DNA of 64,000 nucleotides, taken from contig NZ_BSOW01000001.1 of the NCBI RefSeq assembly GCF_030160715.1, positions 434,001 through 498,000 on the forward strand, given 5' to 3'. This document shows, one piece after another, positions 32,199 through 40,300 of the stretch. The stretch's first letter is position 1; every line of letters begins with the position of its first letter. The translations under genes were made by a program, and so were the position numbers. This DNA comes from Bradyrhizobium iriomotense. GTDB lineage: Bacteria > Pseudomonadota > Alphaproteobacteria > Rhizobiales > Xanthobacteraceae. Below the pieces are notes generated by a model. The model searched no databases. It saw only the letters and a program-made list of their open reading frames with translations, and was not told where the DNA came from.

Positions 32199-33956
32199 AT
32201 GACCGAACGCGCCAGCCAGTTTGCCGTGACGCTCGCCCAGCTCAATCCGACGGTGGGCGACATCGACGGCAATGTCGCCAAGGTGCGCGCGGCGCGCGTG
32301 CAGGCCGCTGCCGACGGCGCCGACCTCGTGCTGTTTCCGGAATTGTTCATCGCCGGCTATCCGCCCGAAGACCTCGTGCAGAAACCCGCCTTCCAGTCCG
32401 CCTGCCGCGCCGCGATCGAAAGCCTCGCGCGCGAGACCGCCGATGGCGGGCCCGCCATGCTGGTCGGCACGCCCTGGGTCGAGGACGGCAAGCTCTACAA
32501 TGCCTGCGCGCTGCTCGATGGCGGCCGCATCGCGAGCCTGCGCTTCAAGGCCAACCTGCCGAACTACGGCGTGTTCGACGAGAAGCGGCTGTTTTCGCGC
32601 GGGCCTGCCGCGGGTCCCGTGACCGTGCGCGGCGTGCGGATCGGCGTGCCGATCTGCGAGGACATCTGGCTGGAGGAATCCGAGGACTACGAGAATGTCG
32701 TCGAGACCCTGGCCGAGACCGGCGCCGAGATCATCCTTGTGCCCAACGGCTCGCCTTACGCCCGCGACAAGGGCGACGTGCGCCTGTCGGTCGCGGTCGC
32801 CCGCGTGACCGAAAGCGGCCTGCCGCTGGTCTATCTCAACCAGGTCTGCGGCCAGGACGAGCTGGTGTTCGACGGCGCCTCGTTCGCGCTGAACGGCGAT
32901 CTGTCGCTGGCCGCGCAACTGCCGGCATTCGAGGAGAGCGTCACCACGCTGCACTTCACCAAGACCGGCGACGATTGGCGCTGCACGGGTCCGGTCGCGC
33001 AACTGCCCGAAGGCGACAAGGCCGACTATGCCGCCTGCGTGCTCGGCTTGCGCGACTATGTCGGCAAGAACGGCTTTCCCGGCGTGCTGCTCGGCATTTC
33101 CGGCGGCATCGATTCAGCCTTGTGTGCGGCGATCGCCGTCGATGCGCTGGGCGCGGATCAGGTGCATGGAGTGATGCTGCCCTATCGCTTCACCGCGCCA
33201 AGCTCGATCGCGGATGCCGGCGAGCTCGCAGGCCACCTCGGGATCCGCTACGAGGTGCTGCCGATCGCGGAGGCGGTGAACGGTTTTGGGACCATCCTTT
33301 CCGACATCTTCAAGAACCTGCCGCCCGACATCACCGAGGAAAACCTCCAGGCGCGCACCCGCGGCACGCTGCTGATGGCGATCTCCAACAAGACCGGCCT
33401 GATGGTCGTGACCACCGGCAACAAGTCGGAAATGTCGGTCGGCTACGCCACGCTCTATGGCGACATGAACGGCGGCTTCAACCCGATCAAGGACATCTAC
33501 AAGACGCAGGTGTTTCGGCTGGCGTCCCTGCGCAATGTGTGGAAGCCCGATGGCGCGCTCGGCCCCTCCGGCGAGGTCATTCCGCCTGACATCATCACGC
33601 GCCCGCCGACGGCGGAGCTGCGCGAGAACCAGACCGATCAGGATTCGCTGCCGCCCTACGATCTGCTCGACGCGGTGCTTGAACGCCTGGTCGAGCGCGA
33701 GGAGCCGCTGGAGGTGATCATTGCCGCCGGCTTCGACCGCCCGATGGTGACGAGGATCGACCATCTCCTCAACATCGCCGAATACAAGCGCCGTCAGGCC
33801 GCGCCGGGCGTGAAGGTAACGCGCAAGAACTTTGGCCGCGACCGCCGCTATCCCATCACCAACCGCTTCCGCGACAAGGGCGAGCCGCTGCCCGCGCCCG
33901 ACGAGACGCTGGTCTCGCGTGGCAACAGCGCCTCGATCGACGCGTTCGAGGGTTGA
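32199..33956 (+). CDS. nadE: Glutamine-dependent NAD+ synthetase
   Basis: A 585-residue two-domain enzyme that amidates deamido-NAD with nitrogen from glutamine. Residues 1-270 are a nitrilase-type glutaminase, with the glutamate in FPELFIAGYPPEDL, the lysine in LRFKANLPNY and the nucleophile cysteine in VPICEDIWLEE. The synthetase domain starts near residue 280 with the ATP-pyrophosphatase motif ISGGIDS (300-306), then TTGNKSEMSVGY and KRRQAAPGVKVT. The active sites appear complete. It converges on the cytochrome oxidase operon with a palindromic hairpin between them. Confidence 0.95.
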   Translation: MTERASQFAVTLAQLNPTVGDIDGNVAKVRAARVQAAADGADLVLFPELFIAGYPPEDLVQKPAFQSACRAAIESLARETADGGPAMLVGTPWVEDGKLYNACALLDGGRIASLRFKANLPNYGVFDEKRLFSRGPAAGPVTVRGVRIGVPICEDIWLEESEDYENVVETLAETGAEIILVPNGSPYARDKGDVRLSVAVARVTESGLPLVYLNQVCGQDELVFDGASFALNGDLSLAAQLPAFEESVTTLHFTKTGDDWRCTGPVAQLPEGDKADYAACVLGLRDYVGKNGFPGVLLGISGGIDSALCAAIAVDALGADQVHGVMLPYRFTAPSSIADAGELAGHLGIRYEVLPIAEAVNGFGTILSDIFKNLPPDITEENLQARTRGTLLMAISNKTGLMVVTTGNKSEMSVGYATLYGDMNGGFNPIKDIYKTQVFRLASLRNVWKPDGALGPSGEVIPPDIITRPPTAELRENQTDQDSLPPYDLLDAVLERLVEREEPLEVIIAAGFDRPMVTRIDHLLNIAEYKRRQAAPGVKVTRKNFGRDRRYPITNRFRDKGEPLPAPDETLVSRGNSASIDAFEG

Positions 33957-33996
33957 GGGTAAGCGGTAGGACGGGCGGTCTCGCCAGATGCTCATC

Positions 33997-34026
33997 TGTC
34001 ATCATCCGCGAAAGCGGATGATGACA
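33997..34026. terminator. Perfect hairpin with GAAA tetraloop between convergent genes
   Basis: TGTCATCATCCGC (33997-34009) pairs with GCGGATGATGACA (34014-34026) over 13 bases around a GAAA loop. It lies between nadE (ends 33956) and the cox operon (ends 34046), with no U-run, so it could act bidirectionally or be half of the family B repeat seen at 40081 and 59389. Confidence 0.6.
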
Positions 34027-34045
34027 GCGCGAACTCAGATCAGCG

Positions 34046-34435
34046 CTACGACGGGGGTGCGAAGAACAGCACGCGAAGCCAATGCGTGTATTCGGATTCG
34101 AGCACCATGATCGCCACAAATACCAGCACCGCGATCGGCGGCAGCAGAATGGCGTAGGCCAAGGCCAGCCGCTCCCAGGCCATGTGCATGAAGACGGCGA
34201 CGATCAGGCCGGCCTTCAACACCATGAACAGCAGGATCAGCGACCACCTGAGATAGCCATGCAGGCCAAAATAGTCGACAAGATAGGAGCAGGTGCTGAG
34301 GACGAACAACCACCCCCAGACCACGAGATAGAGCTTGATCGGGTGCTGCTGGCCCTTCGCGTGCGCGCCGGTCGCGACCGCATCATGCGCATGAGGGTGG
34401 AGCTGTTCGTCGATGTGTATTGCCGCGTTTGTCAT
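34046..34435 (-). CDS. Cytochrome c oxidase subunit IV-type protein
   Basis: A 129-residue membrane protein, last gene of the cytochrome oxidase operon. Three hydrophobic helices are seen (about 33-52, 60-80 and 88-108). The segment HAKGQQHPIKLYLVVWGWLF and FMVLKAGLIVAVFMHMAWER match the small subunit IV of caa3-type heme-copper oxidases. GAGGT is upstream of the ATG. It helps assembly or stability of the oxidase and does not carry redox centres. The short histidine-rich N-terminus (EQLHPHAHDAV) may bind metal. Confidence 0.85.
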   Translation of the reverse strand: MTNAAIHIDEQLHPHAHDAVATGAHAKGQQHPIKLYLVVWGWLFVLSTCSYLVDYFGLHGYLRWSLILLFMVLKAGLIVAVFMHMAWERLALAYAILLPPIAVLVFVAIMVLESEYTHWLRVLFFAPPS

Positions 34436-34444
34436 GCGCCGACC

Positions 34445-35167
34445 TCACCAAAGATAGAAGAACGCGAAGATGAACACCCACACGAGATCGACGAAGTGCC
34501 AGTACAGGCCCATGATCTCGACGATCTCGTAATAGCCCTTCCGGCTCGTGAAGAAGCCGCGCCTGCCGACGTCGAAGTCTCCGCGCCAGACCTTGCGTGC
34601 GATCGCGATCAGGAAGATCACGCCGATCGTCACATGGGTGCCGTGGAAGCCGGTGATCATGAAGAAACTCGAACCGAACTGCGCTGCGCCCCACGGGTTG
34701 CCCCAGGGCCGGACGCCCTCCATGATCAGCTTGGTCCATTCGAAGGCCTGCATGCCGACGAAGGTTGCGCCGAATGCCGCCGTGACCAACATCAGGATGG
34801 CGGTTTTGGCGCGATCCTGGCGGTAACCGAAATTGACGGCCATCGCCATCGTGCCGCTGCTGCTGATCAGGATGAAGGTCATGATGGCGATCAGGATCAG
34901 CGGAATGTGCCTGCCGGCGATGTTGAGGGCGAAGACTTCGCTGGGGTTTGGCCAAGGCACGGTCGTCGACATGCGCGCCGTCATGTAGGACAGCAGGAAA
35001 CAGCTGAAGATGAAGGTGTCGCTGAGGAGGAAGATCCACATCATGGCCTTGCCCCAGGACACATTCTTGAAGGCCCGCTGATCGGACGCCCAGTCGGCGG
35101 CGATGCCGCGCCAGCCCGGAAGTCGCCCGGCGCCTTGCACCATCTTCGTCAGCACGGTCTCGGTCAT
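34445..35167 (-). CDS. coxP: Cytochrome c oxidase subunit III (CoxP-like)
   Basis: A 240-residue polytopic subunit III of a heme-copper oxidase. Typical stretches are GKAMMWIFLLSDTFIFSCFL near residue 36, FFMITGFHGTHVTIGVIFLI near 150 and YWHFVDLVWVFIFAFFYLW at the C-terminus. Five to seven helices are present. Subunit III stabilises the core and the proton entry side. A second, divergent subunit-III-like gene precedes it, and the pair fits the CoxO/CoxP arrangement described in Bradyrhizobium japonicum. GGAGG lies upstream. Confidence 0.88.
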   Translation of the reverse strand: MTETVLTKMVQGAGRLPGWRGIAADWASDQRAFKNVSWGKAMMWIFLLSDTFIFSCFLLSYMTARMSTTVPWPNPSEVFALNIAGRHIPLILIAIMTFILISSSGTMAMAVNFGYRQDRAKTAILMLVTAAFGATFVGMQAFEWTKLIMEGVRPWGNPWGAAQFGSSFFMITGFHGTHVTIGVIFLIAIARKVWRGDFDVGRRGFFTSRKGYYEIVEIMGLYWHFVDLVWVFIFAFFYLW

Positions 35168-35182
35168 CTGGTCTCGCCCTCC

Positions 35183-35890
35183 CTAGCTCAGCAACTGGCG
35201 ACAGATGTCGACGAAATTGTCGGTCCAGCCGGTCAGGAGACCGAGCAGGACCAGCCAGACCAGCAGCAGGAAATGCCAGTAGATGGTGCACAGCTCCACG
35301 CTCAGGCGCATCTCAGCTGTCGCAGCGTCATGCCGCCATACCTTGGCCGAGGTTCTGCCAAGCGCCACCAGGCCGCCCGTCAGATGCAGCCCGTGCACCG
35401 CGGTCAACAGGTAGAAGAAGGAATTGGCCGGATTGGACGCCATGAAATAACCGGCCGCGCTGAGCTGTTGCCAGGCCAGGAGCTGCCCGGCGAGGAAGAT
35501 GATTGCAGCTGCTCCGCCTGCGAGCAGTCCGATCATGACGCCGTCGGTGTCGTCTCGGCGCGCGGCCACATACGACCATTGCAGCGCAACGCTGCTCAGG
35601 ACCAGGACGCCCGTGTTGAACCACAGCAACCTCGGCACAGGCAGTGCGCGCCAGTCCACCATGGCCATGCGCATGGAATAGGCGCTGATGAAGAGCACGA
35701 ACAATGCGCTGGCGACGGCGAGAAACACGCCAAGTCCGATCTTCGCTGCCGGCCAGGTCATGGCGTCCGTGCCGGGGAAGTCACCGATCGGACCTTCCTC
35801 CAGCCAGGGTTTGGCCGTCAGTCGTTGGTGCGACAGCCACCATCCCGCGATGACCGCAATCACAGCCAGGAACAGGACGATGGCGCTCAC
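35183..35890 (-). CDS. coxO: Cytochrome c oxidase subunit III-like protein (CoxO-like)
   Basis: A 235-residue membrane protein with seven hydrophobic helices. It shares with subunit III the helix-end motifs GLHLTGGLVALGR and IYWHFLLLVWLVLLGLLTGW, but the N-terminal half differs from the coxP product. The GTG start overlaps the stop of coxN (GTGA), indicating coupling. Having two subunit-III-like proteins in one operon is unusual among aa3 oxidases and matches the coxMNOP type. It does not carry metal centres. Confidence 0.85.
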   Translation of the reverse strand: MSAIVLFLAVIAVIAGWWLSHQRLTAKPWLEEGPIGDFPGTDAMTWPAAKIGLGVFLAVASALFVLFISAYSMRMAMVDWRALPVPRLLWFNTGVLVLSSVALQWSYVAARRDDTDGVMIGLLAGGAAAIIFLAGQLLAWQQLSAAGYFMASNPANSFFYLLTAVHGLHLTGGLVALGRTSAKVWRHDAATAEMRLSVELCTIYWHFLLLVWLVLLGLLTGWTDNFVDICRQLLS

Positions 35891-37665
35891 GAAGCGGCTC
35901 CCTGAGCGGCCCGCGTCGCACGCGGCGGCTGGTTCTGCGGAATGAAGTCCTGCTCAGCGCCCGGTACGCTGTAGTCATACGCCCAGCGATAGACGATCGG
36001 GAGCTCCTTGCCCCAGTTGCCGTGCCCGGGCGGTGTCTCCGGCGTCTGCCACTCCAGCGTCGTTGCCCGCCACGGATTGCCGCCGGAGGGCTCGCCTCTG
36101 AACAGACTCCAGACGAGATTGAACAGGAACACCATCTGGCTGAAGCCGACGGTCAAGGCCACCACGGAGATGAAGGCATTCAGCGAATGCGCCGACGGCG
36201 GGATGAACGCCGCGTCGCCGAGCTCGAAATACCGCCGCGGAACCCCGAGCAGTCCGAGGTAGTGCATGGGGAAGAAGATCAGGTAGGCGCCGAGGAAGGT
36301 GACCCAGAAATGAAACTTGCCGAGGACGTCGTTCAGCATCCGCCCCGTGACCTTCGGGTACCAATGATAGATGGCACCCAGCACGACCATGATTGGCGCC
36401 ACACCCATCACCATGTGGAAATGCGCGACGACGAACATAGTATCGGAGAGCGGCACATCCACGACGACGTTGCCGAGGAAGAGGCCGGTGAGGCCGCCGT
36501 TCACGAAGGTGATGATGAAACCGAGGGCGAACAGCATCGGCACAGTGAGATGAATGTCACCGCGCCACAGCGTCAGCACCCAGTTGTAGACCTTGATCGC
36601 GGTGGGGACTGCGATGATCAGCGTCGTCGTGGCGAAGAAGTACCCGAATTGCGGGAACATGCCGCTCACATACATATGGTGCGCCCAGACGACGAAGCTG
36701 AGCGCGCCGATGCCCACGATGGCCCAGACCATCATGCGATAACCAAAAATGTTCTTGCGCGCATGCGTGCTGATCAGATCGGAGACGATGCCGAAGGCGG
36801 GCAGCGCGACGATGTAGACTTCGGGGTGGCCGAAGAACCAGAACAGGTGCTGGAAAAGCAGCGGGCTGCCACCGCTATATTTCGACAGCGTGCCCATCTC
36901 GACGAGCGAGGGCATGAAGAAACTGGTTCCCAACAGACGGTCGAGCAGCAGCATGACCGAGGCAACGAAGAGCGCGGGGAAGGCCAGCAGTGCCATGACG
37001 GTGGCCGTGAAAATTCCCCACACCGTCAAGGGCAGACGCATCAACGTCATGCCGCGGGTGCGCGCCTGCAGCACCGTCACCACATAATTCAACCCGCCCA
37101 TGGTGAAGCCGATGATGAACAGGATCAGCGACGCCATCATGAGGATGATGCCCCAATCCTGACCGGGTGTGCCGGAGAGGATCGCCTGCGGCGGGTACAG
37201 CGTCCACCCGGCGCCGGTCGGGCCGCCGGGCACGAAGAATGTCGAGGCCAGCACCAGGACTGCGAGCAGGTAGACCCAGTAGCTCAGCATGTTCACATAG
37301 GGGAAGACCATGTCCCGGGCGCCGACCATCAGCGGGATCAGGTAGTTGCCGAAGCCTCCCAGGAACAATGCCGTGAGCAGGTAGATCACCATGATCATGC
37401 CGTGCATGGTGATGAACTGGAGGTACTGGTTGGCATCGATGAAAGAGAAGGTGCCGGGAAATCCCAGTTGCAGCCGCATCAGCCACGACAGCACCAGGGC
37501 CACCAGCCCGATGGCCGAGGCTGTCAGCGAGTACTGGACGGCAATGACCTTGGCGTCCTGCGAAAAGACATACCGTGTCCACCAGCTCTTCGGATGGTAG
37601 AGCTCGACGTCGGGCACTTCGGCAGGCGGAATGCCGGCGATCCCATCATATGGAACATCGACCAT
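35887..37665 (-). CDS. coxN: Cytochrome c oxidase subunit I (CoxN-like)
   Basis: A 592-residue catalytic subunit with twelve helices that carries heme a and the heme-copper oxygen-reduction site. Residue landmarks are FLGGFGNYLIPLMVGARDMV, HPEVYIVALPAFGIVSDLIS with the CuB histidine/tyrosine and D-channel glutamate, the CuB pair in VWAHHMYVSG, and the heme ligands in VVAHFHMVMG. So it is an A1-type proton pump. ATG 37665 (MVDVPYDG) is chosen because AGGAGGT lies seven bases upstream. It follows subunit II and overlaps the coxO gene. Confidence 0.95.
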   Translation of the reverse strand: MVDVPYDGIAGIPPAEVPDVELYHPKSWWTRYVFSQDAKVIAVQYSLTASAIGLVALVLSWLMRLQLGFPGTFSFIDANQYLQFITMHGMIMVIYLLTALFLGGFGNYLIPLMVGARDMVFPYVNMLSYWVYLLAVLVLASTFFVPGGPTGAGWTLYPPQAILSGTPGQDWGIILMMASLILFIIGFTMGGLNYVVTVLQARTRGMTLMRLPLTVWGIFTATVMALLAFPALFVASVMLLLDRLLGTSFFMPSLVEMGTLSKYSGGSPLLFQHLFWFFGHPEVYIVALPAFGIVSDLISTHARKNIFGYRMMVWAIVGIGALSFVVWAHHMYVSGMFPQFGYFFATTTLIIAVPTAIKVYNWVLTLWRGDIHLTVPMLFALGFIITFVNGGLTGLFLGNVVVDVPLSDTMFVVAHFHMVMGVAPIMVVLGAIYHWYPKVTGRMLNDVLGKFHFWVTFLGAYLIFFPMHYLGLLGVPRRYFELGDAAFIPPSAHSLNAFISVVALTVGFSQMVFLFNLVWSLFRGEPSGGNPWRATTLEWQTPETPPGHGNWGKELPIVYRWAYDYSVPGAEQDFIPQNQPPRATRAAQGAAS

Positions 37666-37747
37666 AGAGTACCTCCTCGGTCGTTTCCCTCGGGCGGATG
37701 AGATGCACTGGCTCACGCGCCCGATCTATGTTCGCGGCGGCATTTCC

Positions 37748-38581
37748 CTATTTGCCGCCGGATTGGTACGTCGCCCTCACAACGGCGTTTCGACCTGACA
37801 ACTCGGCAAACGTCTTCTGCTGCTCGAGCCAGGCGTGATAGTCGCTCTCGTTGTCGACGGTCACCTTGGCCCGCATCTGATAATGAGCTGCGCCGCAAAG
37901 CTCCGCGCAGAGAACATCAAAGGTCCCGGTTCGGATCGGCTTGATCCAGAAATAGGTGACCATGCCCGGGACCATATCCATCTTGGCCCGGAACTCCGGC
38001 ACATAGAAATCGTGCAGGACATCAACTGAGCGGAGCAGGACCTTGACCGGCTTGCCGATCGGAAGATGCAAGTCGCCGTTTTCGATCACGACGTCATCCT
38101 GCCCATGCGGATCGTCGCGATTGAGGCCCAACGGGTTCTCGGGATTGATGTTGCGGACATCTGATGTGCCCAACCGGCCATCCTTCCCCGGCAAGCGGAA
38201 GCTCCATTGCCATTGCTGGCCCATGACCTCCACTTCGGTCGCGTCGGCCGGAACCGTCACGAACTGGTGCCAGACGACGAGGCCCGGTGCGAGCATGGCG
38301 GCGACGCCGACGCCGGTCCCAACGCTGAGCCACCATTCGAGCTTCTTGTTTTCGGGATTGTAGTCCGCCCGTCTTCCCTCCCGATGATGGAAGCGGAAGA
38401 CGCAATAGGCCATGAACGCGATGACCGCGGTAAAGACGACCCCGGTGATCCAGAACGTGATGCTGATCGTGTGGTCGATATAGCTCCAGTCGGTGGCGAT
38501 CGGCGTCCACCACCACGGGCTGTAGAGGTGAAACAGCACCGAGCCGATCGCGACCAACAGCAGTATCAGTGCGACAGCCAT
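37748..38581 (-). CDS. coxM: Cytochrome c oxidase subunit II, CuA-containing (CoxM-like)
   Basis: A 277-residue subunit II and first gene of the operon. Two N-terminal helices (residues about 2-18 and 38-62) anchor a periplasmic cupredoxin domain. CuA ligands are all visible: His in DVLHDFYVP, Cys-x3-Cys and following His in CAELCGAAHYQM, and the terminal Met. It takes electrons from cytochrome c, so this is a cytochrome c oxidase and not a quinol oxidase. No fused cytochrome c domain is present. AAGGATGG is upstream. A long inverted repeat lies about 63-102 bases before the start. Confidence 0.94.
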   Translation of the reverse strand: MAVALILLLVAIGSVLFHLYSPWWWTPIATDWSYIDHTISITFWITGVVFTAVIAFMAYCVFRFHHREGRRADYNPENKKLEWWLSVGTGVGVAAMLAPGLVVWHQFVTVPADATEVEVMGQQWQWSFRLPGKDGRLGTSDVRNINPENPLGLNRDDPHGQDDVVIENGDLHLPIGKPVKVLLRSVDVLHDFYVPEFRAKMDMVPGMVTYFWIKPIRTGTFDVLCAELCGAAHYQMRAKVTVDNESDYHAWLEQQKTFAELSGRNAVVRATYQSGGK

Positions 38582-39146
38582 CCTGATCCATCCTTGCCGT
38601 TAAGGCTGCGGATACGAATCCAGGGGCGGAGCTCAAGTCTGTCGCGATGGCCAACTCATCTGCGTTGGCACATTGGCCATCGCCGCGCCTCTTGCTTCGC
38701 CCATTTTCAACCGGTCGCGATATCAAGAGACAGATCGCAACCGCCAATTTCATCGGAACTGGGGGCGTCTAGAGTTTTAAAATGATCCCCGCCGAACCCC
38801 GCGTCAATAGGTCAAGTGCACATCGACGTGCTGACGCGCAGCGGGCGATCCTGTCGCCTTGCACCGCGGCGACGTATCGGTTGCGCGCGTTGGCTGACGC
38901 GTCGCACAAACCCGGTGCTGTGCAGATGCACAATTCATCTCACCGTGAACACTGCTTGGCTCCGATGGCTGACCGCGATAAGCTCATCACGCAGGTCGCG
39001 ACGGGTTCCGTCCGGCCAGGCTCGTTCGCTGAACCTGGGTTTGCCGTACTCAGCCCGATCGCGTTTCTCGCTCGTGAGGCGGACACGCGTGGCTTGAAAG
39101 CGCGTCGTTTTCGCCGCCGCGACTTTCAGCACGGGAGGGTGCGTCC
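38582..39146. other. Divergent intergenic region, cox operon / DUF2189 gene
   Basis: 565 bases without a convincing gene. The clearest structure is the inverted repeat at 38644-38683. Short frames at 38782-39177 and 38935-39132 have no ribosome binding site or recognisable protein character. Promoters for both directions must lie here, and the region could hold a decayed gene. Confidence 0.5.
38644..38683. promoter_or_regulatory. 11-bp inverted repeat upstream of coxM
   Basis: GCGATGGCCAA (38644-38654) and TTGGCCATCGC (38673-38683) are perfect inverted arms separated by 18 bases. The centre is about 82 bases upstream of the coxM start, in the position of a widely spaced dimer operator. No FixK-type TTGAT/ATCAA site was seen nearby. 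Confidence 0.5.
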
Positions 39147-40052
39147 ATGGCCACTCTGTACTCCGACAACATCGTAAGAAGGCACTTATTCGGCGAGGCG
39201 GCCTCTTACCCCGTTCGCAAGATCAGCCTGTCCGACTTGGGAGAGGCGCTGCGGCTGGGCTGGGAGGATTTCAAGGCGATGCCGAGTCACGCGATCGTCG
39301 TGTGCGTGATTTATCCCGTTCTCGGCCTCGTCCTGTTCAGGATGGTTCTCGGCCATTCGGTGCTGCCGCTATTGTTTCCGCTGGCCGCCGGGTTTGCCTT
39401 GGTCGGCCCCTTTGCCGCGATCGGTCTCTACGAGCTCAGCCGTCGCCGCGAGCGCGGCGAGGAGGTCGATGCATGGGACGCGATCAAGGTCCTGCGCGCC
39501 CCGTCGTTCGGCGCCATGCTCGAGCTCGGCGTGCTCCTGCTCGTCCTGTTCGGGGCCTGGATCGGTGTTGCGAACGCGATCTACGTCACGATCTTCGGTC
39601 ACGCGCCGGCTGCCAGCATTCCCGACTTCGCAACGCGCGTGCTGACGACGCCGGAGGGATGGTCGCTCATCATCATCGGTTGCGGTGTCGGCTTCCTGTT
39701 TGCGGTCGTGGCCCTGTGCGTCAGCGTCGTGTCGTTTCCGTTGATGCTCGACCGGCATGCGACCGCGATCGATGCGATCCGCACATCGCTGCGGGCCGTG
39801 GCCGCCAATCCGGTTGCGATGGCCGCGTGGGGGCTGATCGTCGCGGCGCTGCTGCTGATCGGCTCGCTGCCGCTGTTCGTTGGTCTCGCCGTCGTCCTGC
39901 CGGTGCTTGGTCATGCCACCTGGCATCTTTACCGGAGGCTGGTCGAGCCGAATCCGAATCCGCCGGACGAACCGCCGCCGCCCGCGAAGGGAAGGCGTTA
40001 TGCAGCGGACTTCCCGGCCAATCTCTTCCCGTGGAGCCGCGAGGGCGAGTGA
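39147..40052 (+). CDS. DUF2189 integral membrane protein
   Basis: A 301-residue membrane protein. The soluble N-terminal segment VRKISLSDLGEALRLGWEDF is the DUF2189 start, and six hydrophobic helices follow, with GPFAAIGLYELSRRRERGEE after the second. The last 35 residues are a proline-rich cytoplasmic tail (NPNPPDEPPPPAKG). CGGGAGGG precedes the ATG. Genes of this family often lie next to terminal oxidase genes in alphaproteobacteria, as here, divergent from the cox operon. A role in oxidase assembly or maturation is possible but unproven. Confidence 0.85.
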   Translation: MATLYSDNIVRRHLFGEAASYPVRKISLSDLGEALRLGWEDFKAMPSHAIVVCVIYPVLGLVLFRMVLGHSVLPLLFPLAAGFALVGPFAAIGLYELSRRRERGEEVDAWDAIKVLRAPSFGAMLELGVLLLVLFGAWIGVANAIYVTIFGHAPAASIPDFATRVLTTPEGWSLIIIGCGVGFLFAVVALCVSVVSFPLMLDRHATAIDAIRTSLRAVAANPVAMAAWGLIVAALLLIGSLPLFVGLAVVLPVLGHATWHLYRRLVEPNPNPPDEPPPPAKGRRYAADFPANLFPWSREGE

Positions 40053-40080
40053 GACGGGCGATTGCGCCCCATTGATTGCC

Positions 40081-40285
40081 GTCATCATCCGCGCCCCGGC
40101 TACGCCAAGGCTTCGCCGGGGCTGAGGTCTAGGCGCGCCGAAGCTTCAGCGTAGGCGGCAGGCGGATGATCCAGTACTCTGCGGCGGACGTTATAGAGAC
40201 CGACTAGCGCCGCGGAGTACTGGATGCCCCGCCGGAGCCTGTCATCGGGCTCGCCGAAGGCGAGACCCGGTGGCGGGGCATGACA
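40081..40285. repeat. Dispersed palindromic repeat, family B, long copy
   Basis: The element starts GTCATCATCCGC and ends GGCGGGGCATGACA. Internally GCGGATGATCCAGTACTC (from 40171) pairs with a GAGTACTGGATGCCCCGCC-like arm (from 40215). The layout of two flanking hairpins around CCAGTA / TACTGGA arms is the same as in the shorter copy at 59389-59495. It fills the gap between two convergent genes. Confidence 0.75.
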
Positions 40286-40300
40286 GATGAACGAGGCGGC

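Noticed and set aside
36022..37701. Long open frame of 559 codons on the plus strand opposite coxN
   Set aside because: Glu/His/Arg/Gln-rich nonsense sequence without a start context; it is the complement of subunit I.
38582..38781. FixK-type (TTGAT-N4-ATCAA) or sigma-54 promoter for the cox operon
   Set aside because: Looked for and not found. A TGGCAC sequence is present without the matching downstream TTGC element.
38782..39177. Open frame in the region between coxM and the DUF2189 gene
   Set aside because: It overlaps the true DUF2189 start, has no ribosome binding site, and its translation shows no domain. The minus frame at 38935-39132 was rejected for the same reasons.
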